Part shown: positions 1 to 11,352 of the stretch, piece by piece
How the letters are laid out: every line of letters begins with the position of its first letter
Position numbering within the stretch: the stretch's first letter is position 1
Source: Patiria miniata
Taxonomy: Eukaryota > Echinodermata > Asteroidea > Valvatida > Asterinidae
Length of the DNA stretch: 64,000 nt
Direction: 5' to 3'
Assembly: GCF_015706575.1 (NCBI RefSeq)
Contig: NW_024037068.1
Location: 1,798,001 to 1,862,000 of the forward strand
The notes under the pieces: model-generated
The model's database searches: none
What the model saw: the letters and a program-made list of their open reading frames with translations, nothing else
What the model was told of the DNA's origin: nothing
Translations under genes and position numbers: made by a program

Positions 1-175
1 GCGACATCGCGTATAGCTGAAATTCAAAACATGATTCAGCAACTTTTGATTTGAGTTTGAGATCCTAGAATGCTGTTTTTCTCGGAATATACAGCTGAAA
101 CTGGTTAGTTGTTCAGTATCCTTCATTAGATTTTGAACACTTTTGTTGCTTCAAACGAACAAAATGCACAAAAAA
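1..175. repeat. Dispersed repeat family R1, partial copy
   Basis: The segment (AT-rich, containing TTGCTTCAAACGAACAAAATG) recurs in the same orientation at about 8770-8985 and inverted at about 26720-26940. More diverged inverted copies are at 49135-49275 and 59345-59485. It holds no credible coding sequence and looks like part of an interspersed element that runs off the left edge of the window. Confidence 0.7.
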
Positions 176-1239
176 TACAGGCCAAAGAGAAAATGTATAA
201 CTAAGGCCATCATTTTTTTGGGTGGGGGCCTCTACGGAACATAGTCAGTCCCTACCGGACTCCGTGGGTTTCACCCAGAATATTCTTCCGTGGGTTCCTC
301 CCACCACTAAAACTGTATTTATTCTCATTGTGTCCTCTCTACTCTGCAGGTTTTCTCAGGCTTTCGAGCTACAGTGCCTAGGGCACTTTTGAAGAATCCT
401 TGGTTTCATTAGAAATAAAATAAAAATCCTGTATCCATCCCCGAAAATCAGCACAATGAAAAAAATCTCAGGAAGCTTGCCTGTTCTCTCTCCGTTCATG
501 GTTTTTACCCGACGTTCGTTTTCATTTTCCTCTTACACTATTGAAGTTTGCTGAACTGACCTGTCTTGAAGTGTGACGGTCCGAGTGGTCCGAGTGGAGA
601 TAACACCGGTCCGAGTGGTATTTCTACCCGTCTTTTTCGCCACGGTGGTTGGGAGCGCATTCCAAGACACTCCAAATCAAGATGGGTACTTGGAGAACTT
701 ACGGAAGCGCTTCCATGAAGCTATGAACACTAAACGAAGATGGGAAAGCAATCAACATAAGTCGGTAATGAATATTCAAGTGTACCCCAGGCAGGTTCAA
801 GCAATCAAGCTAGACCTTACCTAGGCTTGGCCAAATCTGGGTTGCGCTCGGTCTGTGCCTATACTAAATCCACCATACGGTAAATAACGCGCGCCCTCAT
901 GCGTCGAATCCGGACCATCATGTTAAAAACGCACATGTACATGTTATTTTCAAGTGATGCAGCAACCCACAGCTAACTTTTGCACCACATGTATGCACAT
1001 GCTCTGCAATACATGCACACACATGTGTACATATAATACACGTTTTGTACAATGTACACCGTGTGCGCATTGTTATACGGCACTGAAGTGGAACGCGCGC
1101 TGAGTTATGAAGTGTACCTTTTGTCGGGCTTTTGGAAAGACGTAAACGTATTAGGGATTTTTGCTACTTTTTTTTTAATTTGCCGACTTATGGCAATTCC
1201 GACTTGAGTCAAGTCTAGACCTTACCTAGTCTAACGAGC
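176..1239. other. Intergenic DNA with dispersed repeat R2 (about 480-830)
   Basis: About 480-830 shares patchy similarity with 24945-25125 (both contain GACCTGTCTTGAAGTGTGAC-like sequence followed by CAGGCAGGTTCA), so it is repeat-derived. A short open frame at 573-824 falls inside this repeat and has no recognisable domain. The rest shows ACATGTAC-type alternating sequence near 940-1060 and nothing else I recognise. Confidence 0.5.
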
Positions 1240-1570
1240 CTGTCGTTTTAGGCCAACGTTTGAGTATAGTAGCGCGTTAAAACAGTTCATACGCTGGCAA
1301 ACGCTGAACTTTCACAAAAAAGTCAAGTGGAACAAAAATTTCAGCGTTTACACAACGCGTGGATAACGGGTTCAAAGCGTTTGCCAGCGCGTGAGTAGCG
1401 TGTGAGGAAAGCGTTCAGCGTGTGAGGAACGCACCACTAATTTATAGATAAAATATGACAGCGTATCACCAGCGTACGCCAGCATTCGCTCGTGCGTGAG
1501 TAACGCGTTAGTAATTAACGCGCTCGACGACTGATGAACGACTGCCCAGCGCTTGAGTAGCACGTTCCAA
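1240..1570. repeat. GCGT-rich low-complexity repeat
   Basis: Many GCGTGAG, GCGTTT and AACGCG words recur irregularly over about 330 bp. The composition resembles the GCGTAT-rich palindromic element at 33.3-34.6 kb, but I could not trace clean inverted arms here. Probably a degraded non-autonomous element. Confidence 0.35.
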
Positions 1571-1659
1571 CGCGCGCCAGGGAACTGCAACGACCACGTG
1601 ATTTTTTGTATCAATAGCCGACGTGCTACAACAGTACTTCATTCTTGCGCCCATACATA

Positions 1660-2535
1660 TATATATTTATCTTCAAGTAAACTTGAATCCTCGATCCTGA
1701 TTGGTCGATCCATGGCAACAAGCCGTGCTACATATAACCATGAAGCACGGCCACGGTCCATACCGCACTCCGCGTTTGGCGCTTTTCCAAGATGCGCGCG
1801 CCATATTCCCATAGATATAGAATAAAAAGACTAGATCGGCAGCGCGTCCACACGCGCCCATTTACCGTGCGATAAATTTCCGCCATTTTTGTTGTCTCTC
1901 GTGGACGCGCAACAAATTAACGTAAAGAAATGGAGCTAAATGTATCTTTCCTCCACCACGTGACCTAGCTCAACGTGCGAAGATAGAAATGCGTACCGAG
2001 TATTTACGCGCTGCGCTCACGCACGCTTACACGTTGGCGTTCCGCTTTTCATTTCGGCTACGGGATAATCAATTTATTTTCTGCAAAGTAAACCTGTTTT
2101 GAACCAATTTTGCTAAGTAGGCCCTAGCCGATCATAATCATCCATGTTCTAGAGATACTGATTGAAATTAACATCAAGAGTAGACTGGGGTTTCAACATA
2201 TAGGGACGGTGTTATCTTATGTATTGTCTTGCGTATAATTATTAGCATTGAAGGTCTAAATTAAGTAGCAGAAATGAACACGCATTGAATTGTTCGCGTA
2301 AACGGCGTTGCGTTTGTCACTATCTAGCGCGCAATTTGTATCTTTCCTCCAGCACGTGACCCTCCTTGCAAGGCCGTGCGCATGCACGCGCTGCCGGTCT
2401 AGTCTTTTTATTCTATATCTATGCATATTCCGTACAAACACGTGTGATAGGATAACTGCTAAAAGGTTTGTGTACAACGTGCGTGTTCAATCTTTTTAGT
2501 GCATCGAGTTTGCTTGAAGATAAATTCGTTATCAC
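1660..2535. mobile_element. Degraded foldback (inverted-repeat) element
   Basis: The left part (TATCTTCAAGTAAACTTGAA near 1668, and ATAGATATAGAATAAAAAGA near 1812) reappears in reverse complement near 2400-2530 (TCTTTTTATTCTATATCTAT and TTTGCTTGAAGATAAATTCG). The arms are about 200 bp, imperfect, and flank a noncoding middle. Short open frames on both strands here are by-products of the inverted repeat. Confidence 0.5.
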
Positions 2536-3079
2536 GCTCGCGCTCGTGGAACACGGAAAATGTAGTACGTCTGTAACCGGTCTACATTTCAGCACGCCTC
2601 CCTGAAATATTCTGGATCCACCAGCTAGCGCCCCCAAAATATTTGCTCTAGAACCGCGCCTGGTCCGTTTCGAATAACGCGGCCCACAAAAGTCATACGG
2701 GTGTCTCATAATTTGCAAAATTTAATTTTTCAGCATGATCTTCGGGCCAAAAATAAATAGCCTCCGCAGATCCTAAAGCACAACAACTTGGACCACTACG
2801 TCTAGTTACTTGGACTGTTCAAGTTTGTTCATTCAGTATCTTTATATACTTTTCGGGTTCGGAAAAGAAGTTGATCTCAACACTTGAACAGCGTGCTTCG
2901 GTGCCATTCATTCAATTATTCATTTCGGTTTCATTGTTAAAAAATATTGACCAAAGGAAAGTCCAAGGAATAATTTTTTTTTTGGTTTACATTAAGGGAA
3001 TAAAATGTTTGAGCGGTATTATAACACTCTGTTTAAGACCGGTGGGAGTCTGGATGGGTGATAATACCCGAGGCGAAGC
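2536..3079. other. Intergenic, no recognised gene
   Basis: AT-rich sequence without splice-consistent coding blocks. An open frame at 2871-3113 has no recognisable domain. The last bases enter the palindrome around 3042-3113 that starts the foldback arm. Confidence 0.4.
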
Positions 3080-3113
3080 CGAGGGTAATTATCACCCATC
3101 CAGACTCCCATAA
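3042..3113. repeat. Short palindrome, family member
   Basis: GGGAGTCTGGATGGGTGATA is followed by its reverse complement around a GGCGAAGCC centre. The same palindromic module, diverged, occurs at about 49770-49840 and 59990-60060 within copies of the same repeat family. Confidence 0.7.
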
Positions 3114-3330
3114 ATACCTTTTTCGGTAAGAAAAAAATATATTTTCAGTCCAAAAATCAACATAAGTCAAAAACTAGACGTTGCCAACCATTTTGTACAA
3201 CAATTTTACTTCATATTTTACGAAACACCCCTCTGACTATTATATGGAATGCCCCTCTACAACTTGTTACCTTATAAGGACATTGGCGTGCGCGTCGCGC
3301 GAACTGCGCGATATCGCGCAAAACGCAGCT

Positions 3331-3604
3331 GGGCTGGGCCCAATTTCAAGTAAGGGTAAGCAGGCGATTTTATGCTAACAGAGCCTTTGTCTTTTTCATG
3401 GAGACCGTAAGCATAAGCACAGCAAAAGGCACGCTTACCTCGGGGAAAAAATTTGCTTAAATTAGTTACGTAAGAATTGAAATCTCCATGCACGTGCGAC
3501 CGTTAGCACGACCACGCCGTGAAATAGTGCTTAAGGTTAGCAAATTTTTATGCTAAAACACAACTTTTCTGCTAACTGTTAAGCAGCGCTGTGAAATTGG
3601 GCCC
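3331..3604. mobile_element. MITE nested in the foldback left arm
   Basis: GGGCCCAATTTCA at 3336-3348 is mirrored by TGAAATTGGGCCC at 3592-3604. At 50115-50135 and 60335-60355 the related repeat reads straight through (GCAGCTGTGCCGGTGTAGTG), giving two empty sites that delimit the insert. No coding potential. Confidence 0.7.
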
Positions 3605-5737
3605 TGGTGTAGTGTAAATTTCGGACCATGAAATACTGATTCACTGGTAAAGTCGCATGCGTAGTTATGTGAGGAATGTGAACGTTCAATCAATGAAACG
3701 TTAAAATGCACCCGGCCGAATTTCATGGGAGTCCAAATTTCATGTGACACTGGAAAAGTGTTTAAGATCAGCTAGCCATGTCTTTATAATCCGTTTAAGA
3801 CCAGCAATGTGACGGGCTCTCGACCAATAGGAATGCATAAACTGTCTTAGGTATTAATGAATAAAAGTTAACGATAATCATTGCTAAACATTATACTTGT
3901 AACCAACCTCGTGCCCCGTGGGTACGATCTTGCTGCGCCATGTTGTTTCCCATCATGCCTTGTGCGATCGTAACCCCTGGAATTGTGTAATTTAAATGTG
4001 CCAAAATATGGCACATTATAATTAGGCTGCAGTTTATCCATTTTACGCGCCGACGCCATCTTTAAAATGTTAAAAGTTGTGATTTTGAAGAATCAATCCT
4101 TTCAAACATAACGTTTGGACGTTGCGTTATGTAGCAAAGATTTGTATTAAATGTACGTACCCCTTTCGTGCCTTTACAACCACAGGCTGCCATAATCCAT
4201 ATCGTACAGGCATCGCGACTTTTGAATCACAATTTTTTTTCGTACGTGACGTTACGTGCAAAGCTCGCAAGCGCATTATGGGGGCGCCCGGCGTGCAATC
4301 TTCGAAACGAGCGCGCAGTACGCTGTGAATAGCCAATCAGCGTCATTTACGTCATCATCACAGCCAAGGGTTAGTTTAAGGAACGAACACGTGCCCCTGG
4401 AGTCGAGGCTGACGTGTAACCATTGATCTCCATATACACAGACTGGATAGGACATCGAGCCGTGTTTGTGCACAAATGCGCGGCCGAACAATGGCGGCGC
4501 GTTTACTGTCAGACGGGTAAACGCGCATTGTGTTTTTACTTTGTTTACTTTGGAAAATGGATTATTGAGTGAAATTTTTCTTCCAGAAGGGAGTTCAAGC
4601 GTTCCTCCAAAACAAGCTTTAAAAAAATAATAACTGAACGATGAAGAGTTACCCTCAATCCCTCCAAACAGCTTTTCCACACTTTCTTGATATACACTTT
4701 CTTATTATGCATTTTCGAAATTCAAGAACCCCCCCCTTTCCTTTTCCCTTATTTTTTTTTTAATCCCTCCTTCTCCCAAAAATGATTGTAAGTAAATTGC
4801 CATTTCATTTTTGGCACATCGGTCATTAGAGCACACTGAATTACTCCATCAACGAAATGAATAATTGTATTAATAATATGCTAAAATGACATCATATTTT
4901 TTAACTGAACACTCACACGAGAAATTGTATGGAGATTCATTCAATGATTGATATATTTATTAAAAAAACCTGAACATACACTAATTACAATCTAAAAGGT
5001 AAACAAACCTTAATTTTACAAAGTAATTAGTAAAAACTTCTTCCCGTCCCTAGATTGATCAGGGAATGACATCGTTCACCTCTTGCAGTGATATTGTGTG
5101 AAAGGAGATGAATCACAAACCAAATAGTACTATACTAATTTTGTCAAAGAATAATTCAAGCTACGCACGGTCTTGTTTATAATTAAATGTTTAGCTATAC
5201 TTCTGAAAATAAATATAATTACTTGTAAGTGTAATGGGAATCGTTTTTGTGAGCGAATATGACGGTGTATATGGCTATAGCTAGTAATCTTATATAACGG
5301 CGTACACAACATAATTTCCAACCGTAAAAGTATTCATTGCTTTCTTCACCATACAAACTGTCAATAATGTGACAGTCATCTTGGGAGCTCATAAAAATAC
5401 TTGCGTTGAACTCCACAACTTCTTTCCAAAACCAAAATCAATCAATGTTAACAGTTCCACATCGTAAAAATTGATTAAGTCAAACGCTCAGATGCCTATC
5501 ACATCGCATGTTCCATTCAGTGGATGATACAGTCGATTCCATCCCTCCGTGAAGTTCTCCATTTTCGTCCGGCTCGGTCCTGCAGCTGGTGGTTTTTGCT
5601 ATATGGCTTTGTTGAAGTTCTTTGTTTGATATGAAGGTCAATCGGCCGTTTGTGCAGAAAGTTAGCATAAACCATCTCCTCGGTTTCTCTTTATAAAGAA
5701 AATTAATAGAAACATTTCGGTAGGCGTTAAGCCAAGG

Positions 5738-5836
5738 TAGCTCTACTGAGTGGAGCGCTGGAACTTCGGTACCCTCCGTACAAGCTTGCAGTGTACGGAG
5801 GGTACCGAAGTTCCAGCGCTCCACTGAGTAGAGCTA
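5738..5836. mobile_element. 99-bp near-perfect palindromic MITE with 9-bp TSD
   Basis: TAGCTCTACTGAGTGGAGCG starts the element and its reverse complement ends it; only about 11 central bases are unpaired. It is flanked directly by AAGCCAAGG at 5729-5737 and 5837-5845, a 9-bp target-site duplication. A 9-bp TSD would fit a Mutator-like transposase acting in trans (inference). Confidence 0.85.
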
Positions 5837-6236
5837 AAGCCAAGGCAGACATAATTCAATCAGATTTTGCATATAAAAGTTATAAAGGTTATTCGAATAA
5901 ACTATTTTAAACAAGTCAACTTTTGTTCATTGCCATTGCCGGGTCAGTCATGCACGTTTAGGCCTATGTCTTAAAAAAACTTGGACGGCGACCAGCATGA
6001 CAGGTCTAGATCGCATGGAATTTGAACAGAATATCTCGCTAGCTACCACACAGGCCTCCATCCCCTCAAACTCAGAGCGACAACACTAACGATATTATAA
6101 TTTGCTATGTTCATATTCCTCCATGCCATGTTGTATAGGCCTCGTTAAAAAAACAACTTACTTGCGAATAATTGTCCTATTCTTCAACGCTCCTTACTTC
6201 CCGACTCCAGCAATCTAATGCTGCGCACACCTTGAC

Positions 6237-6313
6237 TTAGCCCCACTAGTGTGGCCAATAAGATATTGCTGCGATTCAGCGCAGCACTATCTCGGCCACA
6301 CTAGTGGGGCTAA
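6237..6313. mobile_element. 77-bp palindromic MITE with 7-bp TSD
   Basis: TTAGCCCCACTAGTGTGGCC at the left end is exactly mirrored at the right end, and the middle also folds back imperfectly. Direct repeats CCTTGAC flank it at 6230-6236 and 6314-6320. The TSD could be read as 8 bp (ACCTTGAC) if one terminal base is assigned to the target. Confidence 0.8.
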
Positions 6314-6799
6314 CCTTGACTATACTCCTCATCGATTTTGATCAATTTAGATCTCTGTTTCTTTTATTCTTTCAAAAATGACAAAGAAACCGAAGAAAAC
6401 CCAACTTCATTGTTTAATCCTCCGTTCGAAAGTGTACACAACTCGAATGCGAAATTGTGTTCTTTACCCTTTTCAAAAAACGCGCGCGCGGACGCACGTT
6501 CGTACACGATGTCCTATCCAGTCTGTGTATATGGAGATCAATGCGTGTAACCAATAAAGCCTGATTCATAAATACCTAAGACAGTTTACCCATTCCTATT
6601 GGTCGAGAGCCCGTTGCGTGGCCAGTCTTAAACAGATGAAAGACATGGCTAGCTGGTCTTAAATGGCTTAAACACTTTCCCAGTGTCACGTGAAATTTGG
6701 ACTCCTAAAAATCCAGTGCCTCTTACCGTTTTATTGGTTGAACGTTCATAATACTCACGTATGCATGCGCGATACTACCAGTGAGTCAGTATACAAATA

Positions 6800-8110
6800 T
6801 AACATGGTTTGAGGGTGGACAGTCGATATTGGCTCCCCGAGGTATTGGAAGTTGACAAACTAGTTCCCGAGGTTATATAACCATGTTATAATTGTTTTAC
6901 TATACCTCATACATATTCAGTTGCCGATATTTTTTTTATAATGCGCCTAAAACAAAATTTGGGGGAACTTGTACAGCTCACCAAATGAATATTGTTGCTC
7001 AACTTGAGTTCGGTTCGTTTGCAAAATAATACAGTTACTACAGTTGTAAGTTGTTTGCAATGTGTACAACTTTTGTACAGGAGACATCTTTACACGGTCT
7101 ATAAATTTTCTCCAGTACGGCATCATTGAGCTCGGGAAATTAACATTTACGCGAACCGTGCAACCATGCATCTCTCCTGGCGATATTCGCGTGTGCGTAC
7201 TGCACCCGCACGACAGTTCCTCGATTGCTCTGTAAAGCGCATGCATAGTAGATTACTATACCTCATACATATTCATGATCGAGAGCCGAACGTTCACTGG
7301 TCAATTCACCATCACGTGCCAGATGTTATTCTTGCTGTTTACCAAACACGCGCGCGAGGATTCACGCACATTGTAAATACGCATGCGTAGTAGACTGTCG
7401 CATGGGTTACCCGTGCGACAGTCTACTACGCATGCGCTTTACAGAGCAATCGAGGAACTGTCACACGGGTGCAGTACGCACGCGCGAACATCGGCCAGGA
7501 GAGATGCATGGTTGCACGGTTCGCGTAAATGTTAATTTACAGAGCTCAATGATGCCGTACTAGAGAAAATGTATAGACCGTGTAAAGACGTCTCCTGTAC
7601 AAAAGAAAGTTGTACACATTGCAAACAACTGTATTTACAACTGTAGTAACTGTATTATATTGCAAACGAACCAAACTAGTAATTGAAGTTGAATCTTTTG
7701 GTGAGCTGTACAAGTTTCCCCAAATTTTGTTTTAGGTGCATAATAATTAAACAAAATTCGGCAACTGAATATGTATGAGGTATAGTAAAACAAATATAAC
7801 ATGGTTTATTTCGGGTGGACAGTCGATATTAGCTCCCCTCGTTATTGGAAGTTGACCAACTAGTTCCCTCGGCTTCGCCTCGGGAACTAGTTTGTCAACT
7901 TCCAATCGAATATCGACTGTCCACCCTCAAACCATGTTATATTTGTAAACTGTCGCACAGGTAACCCATGCGACAGTCTACTACGCATGCGTATTTACAA
8001 TGTGCGTGAATCCTCGCGCGCGCGTTTGGTAAACAGCTAGAATAACATCTGGCACGTGATGGTGAGTTGACCAGTGAGAGTTCGGCTCTCGATCATGAAT
8101 ATGTATGAGG
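6800..8110. repeat. Nested palindromic insertions in the right arm
   Basis: About 6885-7250 is repeated in reverse at 7430-7800, and 7250-7390 in reverse at 7945-8110, with a tight hairpin near 7390-7435 (GTAGACTGTCGCATGGG and its mirror). A separate palindromic unit at about 7798-7945 begins with TATAACATGGTTT and ends with its mirror. A related stretch lies at 6800-6890. This interval interrupts the homology between the two outer arms, so it was inserted later. Confidence 0.6.
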
Positions 8111-8429
8111 TATCGTATATAATATAATATTTTATAGTCCTAAATTCACAACGCCACGCCCTGGTGCATTCTGCCCGACGCCGCGCAGTACGCGCGACGC
8201 GCGCGTCAAACTCTTTATAAGGTAAGAAATTGTAGAGGGACATTCCATATTATAGTCAGAGGGGTGTATAATACAACATGGAGTAAAATTGTTGAGCACA
8301 AAAGTTGGCTATGTCTAGTTTTTGACTTGTTTTGATTTTTTACCGAAAAGGTATTTATCATTACCCTCAAGCATAAACAATAACAGTGACTAATATTACA
8401 GATAAAATTGAGCAATTAGAAAAGGCTAA

Positions 8430-9468
8430 ACAATTCGTCGGTTGCACCATGAACCGACGTATCGCATTTTTTTGTGTTTCGAGAAAAACCGATTTAAAGC
8501 CCGAGTCCATCATTTGCAGCTATCCAAAAAAGTAACCGGCGTAATTATTGTTGAAAAACATACTGGTTGAAAGATAGTAAGGGGACTAAACTCCCTGTGA
8601 AATTATCCTTTCTGGCAAGCTCTCATTTTGAAGTAATCAACGAAAGAAGGCATTTCCAACGGTGCTTCTTAAGAAACACCGTAGGAAAATTTAAATTAGT
8701 TGTTCGTTTTGTTATTCGGCGCAGCGCGCACAAGCATTGGAACGACGCACAGGCGCGCGCGGTTGCTATAATTCGTTGGATCAGTGCGCAACATCGCGTA
8801 AAGCGGCAATTCAAAACAATTCGAAACATGATTTAGCAACTTTTGATTTAAAATTGAGATCCTAGAATGCGGTTTTTCTCGGAATATGAAGCTGAAGCTG
8901 AGCTGAAACTTCATCAAATAAGTTGTTCAGTATCCTTCATTAGATTTTGAACACTTTTGTTGCTTCAAACGAACAAAATGCACTTATTACAAATGATGGA
9001 CTATAGCTTTAAAGTTGGTCATTATTTTGTAGGGTCATTCCATATACTCCCTGTGTAAGAATTCAAGCTGTTTCGTTTTTGCTAGCAAACTACAGATTGA
9101 ACTTTATTGTATGCAAAACGTGTGTATCTGAGTTGCTAAGTTTCAGCTCCAAAGTTACTCGTCACTTCGTGAAACAGATTTTTATCATGTTTATCGTATG
9201 TCACACAACGCTCCTTTGTGACATCATAGCACTATGGGAATTAGCGTGAAAAGTGGCGTTTCGGGATACGCCACTTCGTGGTGCAGCATTTTTCATTTTT
9301 TAGAGATACGCCACACAGTCTAATTAACGTTCTTAGTTAATTAGAACTCCGATCGGATTAAAACTTTCTGAGAATGAGCTCTTTAGTGAAATAATAACGT
9401 TAATAACAAAAACTCAATTTGGCAAAAAATCGAGATACGGGCCGGTTCGTGGTGCGACCGACGAATTG
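8430..9468. mobile_element. About 1.04-kb inverted-repeat DNA element
   Basis: CAATTCGTCGGTTGCACCAT near 8430 is mirrored by GGTGCGACCGACGAATTG near 9450, giving terminal inverted repeats of about 35 bp with a few mismatches. The interior contains a copy of dispersed repeat R1 (8770-8985) and no transposase-like frame. Non-autonomous. Confidence 0.6.
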
Positions 9469-9544
9469 AACCGTATTTCAATGTAGTGCCATTGGGTCAG
9501 ACATCATTTCCTGTGTAAACGGTTATTCTGTGCTCCCGGTAAAA

Positions 9545-9605
9545 TGTTCCCCTGGACAGATTTACCGGATCGTGACCTGGTAAATCTGTCCTGGGGACAC
9601 ATTTA
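9545..9605. repeat. Hairpin
   Basis: CCTGGACAGATTTACC is followed after a short loop by GGTAAATCTGTCCTGGGG. It immediately precedes the next MITE. Confidence 0.6.
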
Positions 9606-9742
9606 AGCCCGGTTCAAACTTCACGCGAAAGCATGTGCGAAGCGAAATTCATGTCGTCAACAATGGTGGACGCGCTTCGAACGTATTGTTGACTTCACGA
9701 ATTTCGCTTCGCTTTCGCTTTCGCGTGAAGTATGACCGGGCT
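9606..9742. mobile_element. 137-bp MITE with TTA TSD (Harbinger-like)
   Basis: The ends AGCCCGGTTCAAACTTCACG and CGTGAAGTATGACCGGGCT are inverted repeats. They are flanked by TTA at 9603-9605 and 9743-9745. A TTA/TAA TSD is the usual target for PIF/Harbinger transposases, so mobilisation by such an enzyme is inferred. Confidence 0.7.
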
Positions 9743-10363
9743 TTACATAGGTAAATCTGAGTTTTATTAGCAATAATAGGAGATGCCATATGAAAGAACC
9801 GTATTTAAATATCGATTGTTTTCACATCGAGGAAAGAGACCAAATTAAATTTTTATTTGGAAATCTTCATGAAGGGCACAAAAGTACCAATTGTTTATCC
9901 TGTAGAGTGAATTCATCAAACCAACATAGGGAATTGGCCTTCTGCGTGGCAAAACTATAGGGGGAGAAAAAAATGGAACTGAAGTATCCAACAGACTCAT
10001 TTGAATGTAGGCAGTCAGGCTGACCGGGGGCAACATTATACACTACAGTTAAGTAAAGTCATTTACCTTAATACGCATGCAAGAAATAAATCAAGTGAGT
10101 GAATTGTCTTTAATTGGGTTTAATCAAGTCCTATACACATCTATGAATTAATATTCACCTTTTTTCATCTTTTGTTAAAAGTTAACATAAGCCCACCGTT
10201 TAAACTCTTAAACTTAAATTGGCCTCAGAAAAAGATGTACTATCGAAGTTGTTCATTTTGTTACATTGGCAACCTCTATCGAGGCTTAGAAGTTGACATC
10301 TGCTTTTCTTTCAACAGAAAAGCAGAAAAGTTGATTGAACGTTTCTCCTTCTCCTTCTTTTTT
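9743..10363. other. Noncoding, nothing recognised
   Basis: AT-rich DNA with short open frames only and no domain signature. It lies downstream (3' side) of the minus-strand host exon that follows. Confidence 0.4.
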
Positions 10364-10561
10364 TTAACCTCCTTGAATTGAAGTTCCGCCTCCAGATGGA
10401 ACACTTGTCTTTTGGACTTGTTCTTGAGGTATACGTGGAGAAATCTCACGACGATTGCTTTGAGGTCTTCTGGATAGGTAGGATCTTTCCTGCCACACTA
10501 CTTCCTGCCGATTCTCATTCTTCGCAGGCTTATGGTACATATCTGGGATGGGAGATTCCAA
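10364..10561 (-). CDS. Possible C-terminal tail frame of the host membrane protein
   Basis: A 65-codon minus-strand frame with a coding-like Pro/Arg/Gln/Ser composition and no hydrophobic segment ends at a TAA near 10364. It lies in a different frame from the adjacent host exon remnant. Either an intron or an indel separates them, or it is chance. A cytoplasmic tail would fit its position after the transmembrane segment. Confidence 0.25.
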   Translation of the reverse strand: MESPIPDMYHKPAKNENRQEVVWQERSYLSRRPQSNRREISPRIPQEQVQKTSVPSGGGTSIQGG

Positions 10562-10765
10562 ACCATACGCAAGGCATCAACACAATCACGTCACAATAAT
10601 GCGTGGTGGTTGTAGATTGCTGATCACTTAACGGACAACAGATCTGGACTGGGTCTCTAGGTGTTTTTGCTCTTGATCCTAGTCTCATAGGGTCGAGGTT
10701 AACTGTCCCCCGTATCACACTAGGGCCGTGGTAGGACGGAGAGGCGACAATGTGATCATGGACAG
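10530..10765 (-). pseudogene. Host membrane-protein exon, distal part (split by Pao/BEL)
   Basis: Read on the minus strand, this is the continuation of the exon at 19172-19468. If the 8.4-kb element and one copy of its GACAG TSD are removed, the frame runs without a stop from the membrane segment into HDHIVASPSYHGPSVI and on for about 80 codons to a stop near 10530. A second minus-strand frame at 10364-10561, rich in Pro, Arg, Gln and Ser, overlaps the end and could be the true continuation through a splice or frameshift. The protein family is not recognised. The disruption is direct; that the locus was coding before the insertion is inferred from the shared frame. Confidence 0.5.
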
Positions 10766-11352
10766 TGTAAATGTATCCTGATGAATATACTTTTCGGAAT
10801 AGCGCCCTTTGTTGAGGTATAGTAAAAAAGCGCAATGGACGACCTCATGGTAGTTAAACTTTTCGACACTGACTTGATTGAATCTGAAATCTGCTGATGA
10901 TACTGATTAATAATCACAATAGGATGCAATGAGGTAATTTTCTGATGATTATATTGTCTTATGCAAGAAGTATTGTCTTTGAATTTGATATGATTTTATG
11001 ATAATTTTGCGACTGAATTCTTAGTAATTCGCAATATGATAGAGATGATTACTTTTGTGTGCTCAAACCCAGTCCCGCTTTCTGATAATGTTAATCACAC
11101 TTGACCATGTAATCAATGTACACTCTCGTCATTATTTTGATTGTACTTTGTGATTAACTCTGGTTTATTCACAGTTTTCACGGAGCCAATTGATCAATGC
11201 GATAATAAATGTAGAACCTGATGAGGCTTCTGTCGAAACCCTTGCATTTCTATGACCTGCGACCTATGACCCACATCAGAAACGTGTGCGATTCCCCAAC
11301 TGTAGCACTAGTAGAATTGAAGAGCTATACCACCTGAAGTGCTGCCGCTACA
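10766..11352 (+). repeat. Pao/BEL 5' LTR
   Basis: 587 bp, beginning TGTAAATGTATCCTGATGAA and ending GCTGCCGCTACA. Relative to the 3' LTR it lacks about 12 bp near 10827 and about 4 bp near 10850, which together account for the length difference. Sequence after the LTR (GTGAAAACTCC) does not show an obvious tRNA-complementary primer site. Confidence 0.92.

Larger units (their letters stand above)
3080..8371. repeat. Large composite foldback: arms about 3080-4470 and 6505-8371
   Basis: Segments of the left arm recur in reverse complement and reverse order in the right arm. Examples: 3108-3290 pairs with 8220-8360; 3610-3720 with 6715-6795; 3790-3860 with 6575-6660; 4430-4465 with 6505-6545. 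The centre (4470-6505) is single copy apart from two mini-palindromes. Other members of the same family are at 49750-50410, 51595-52110 and 59955-60620. Both arms carry later insertions (3331-3604 left, about 6800-8110 right). No transposase frame is visible, so this is either a non-autonomous element or two copies inserted head to head. Confidence 0.6.

Noticed and set aside
573..824. 83-codon frame at the left of the window
   Set aside because: Overlaps dispersed repeat R2 also found at 24945-25125 and begins at a GTG, not an ATG.
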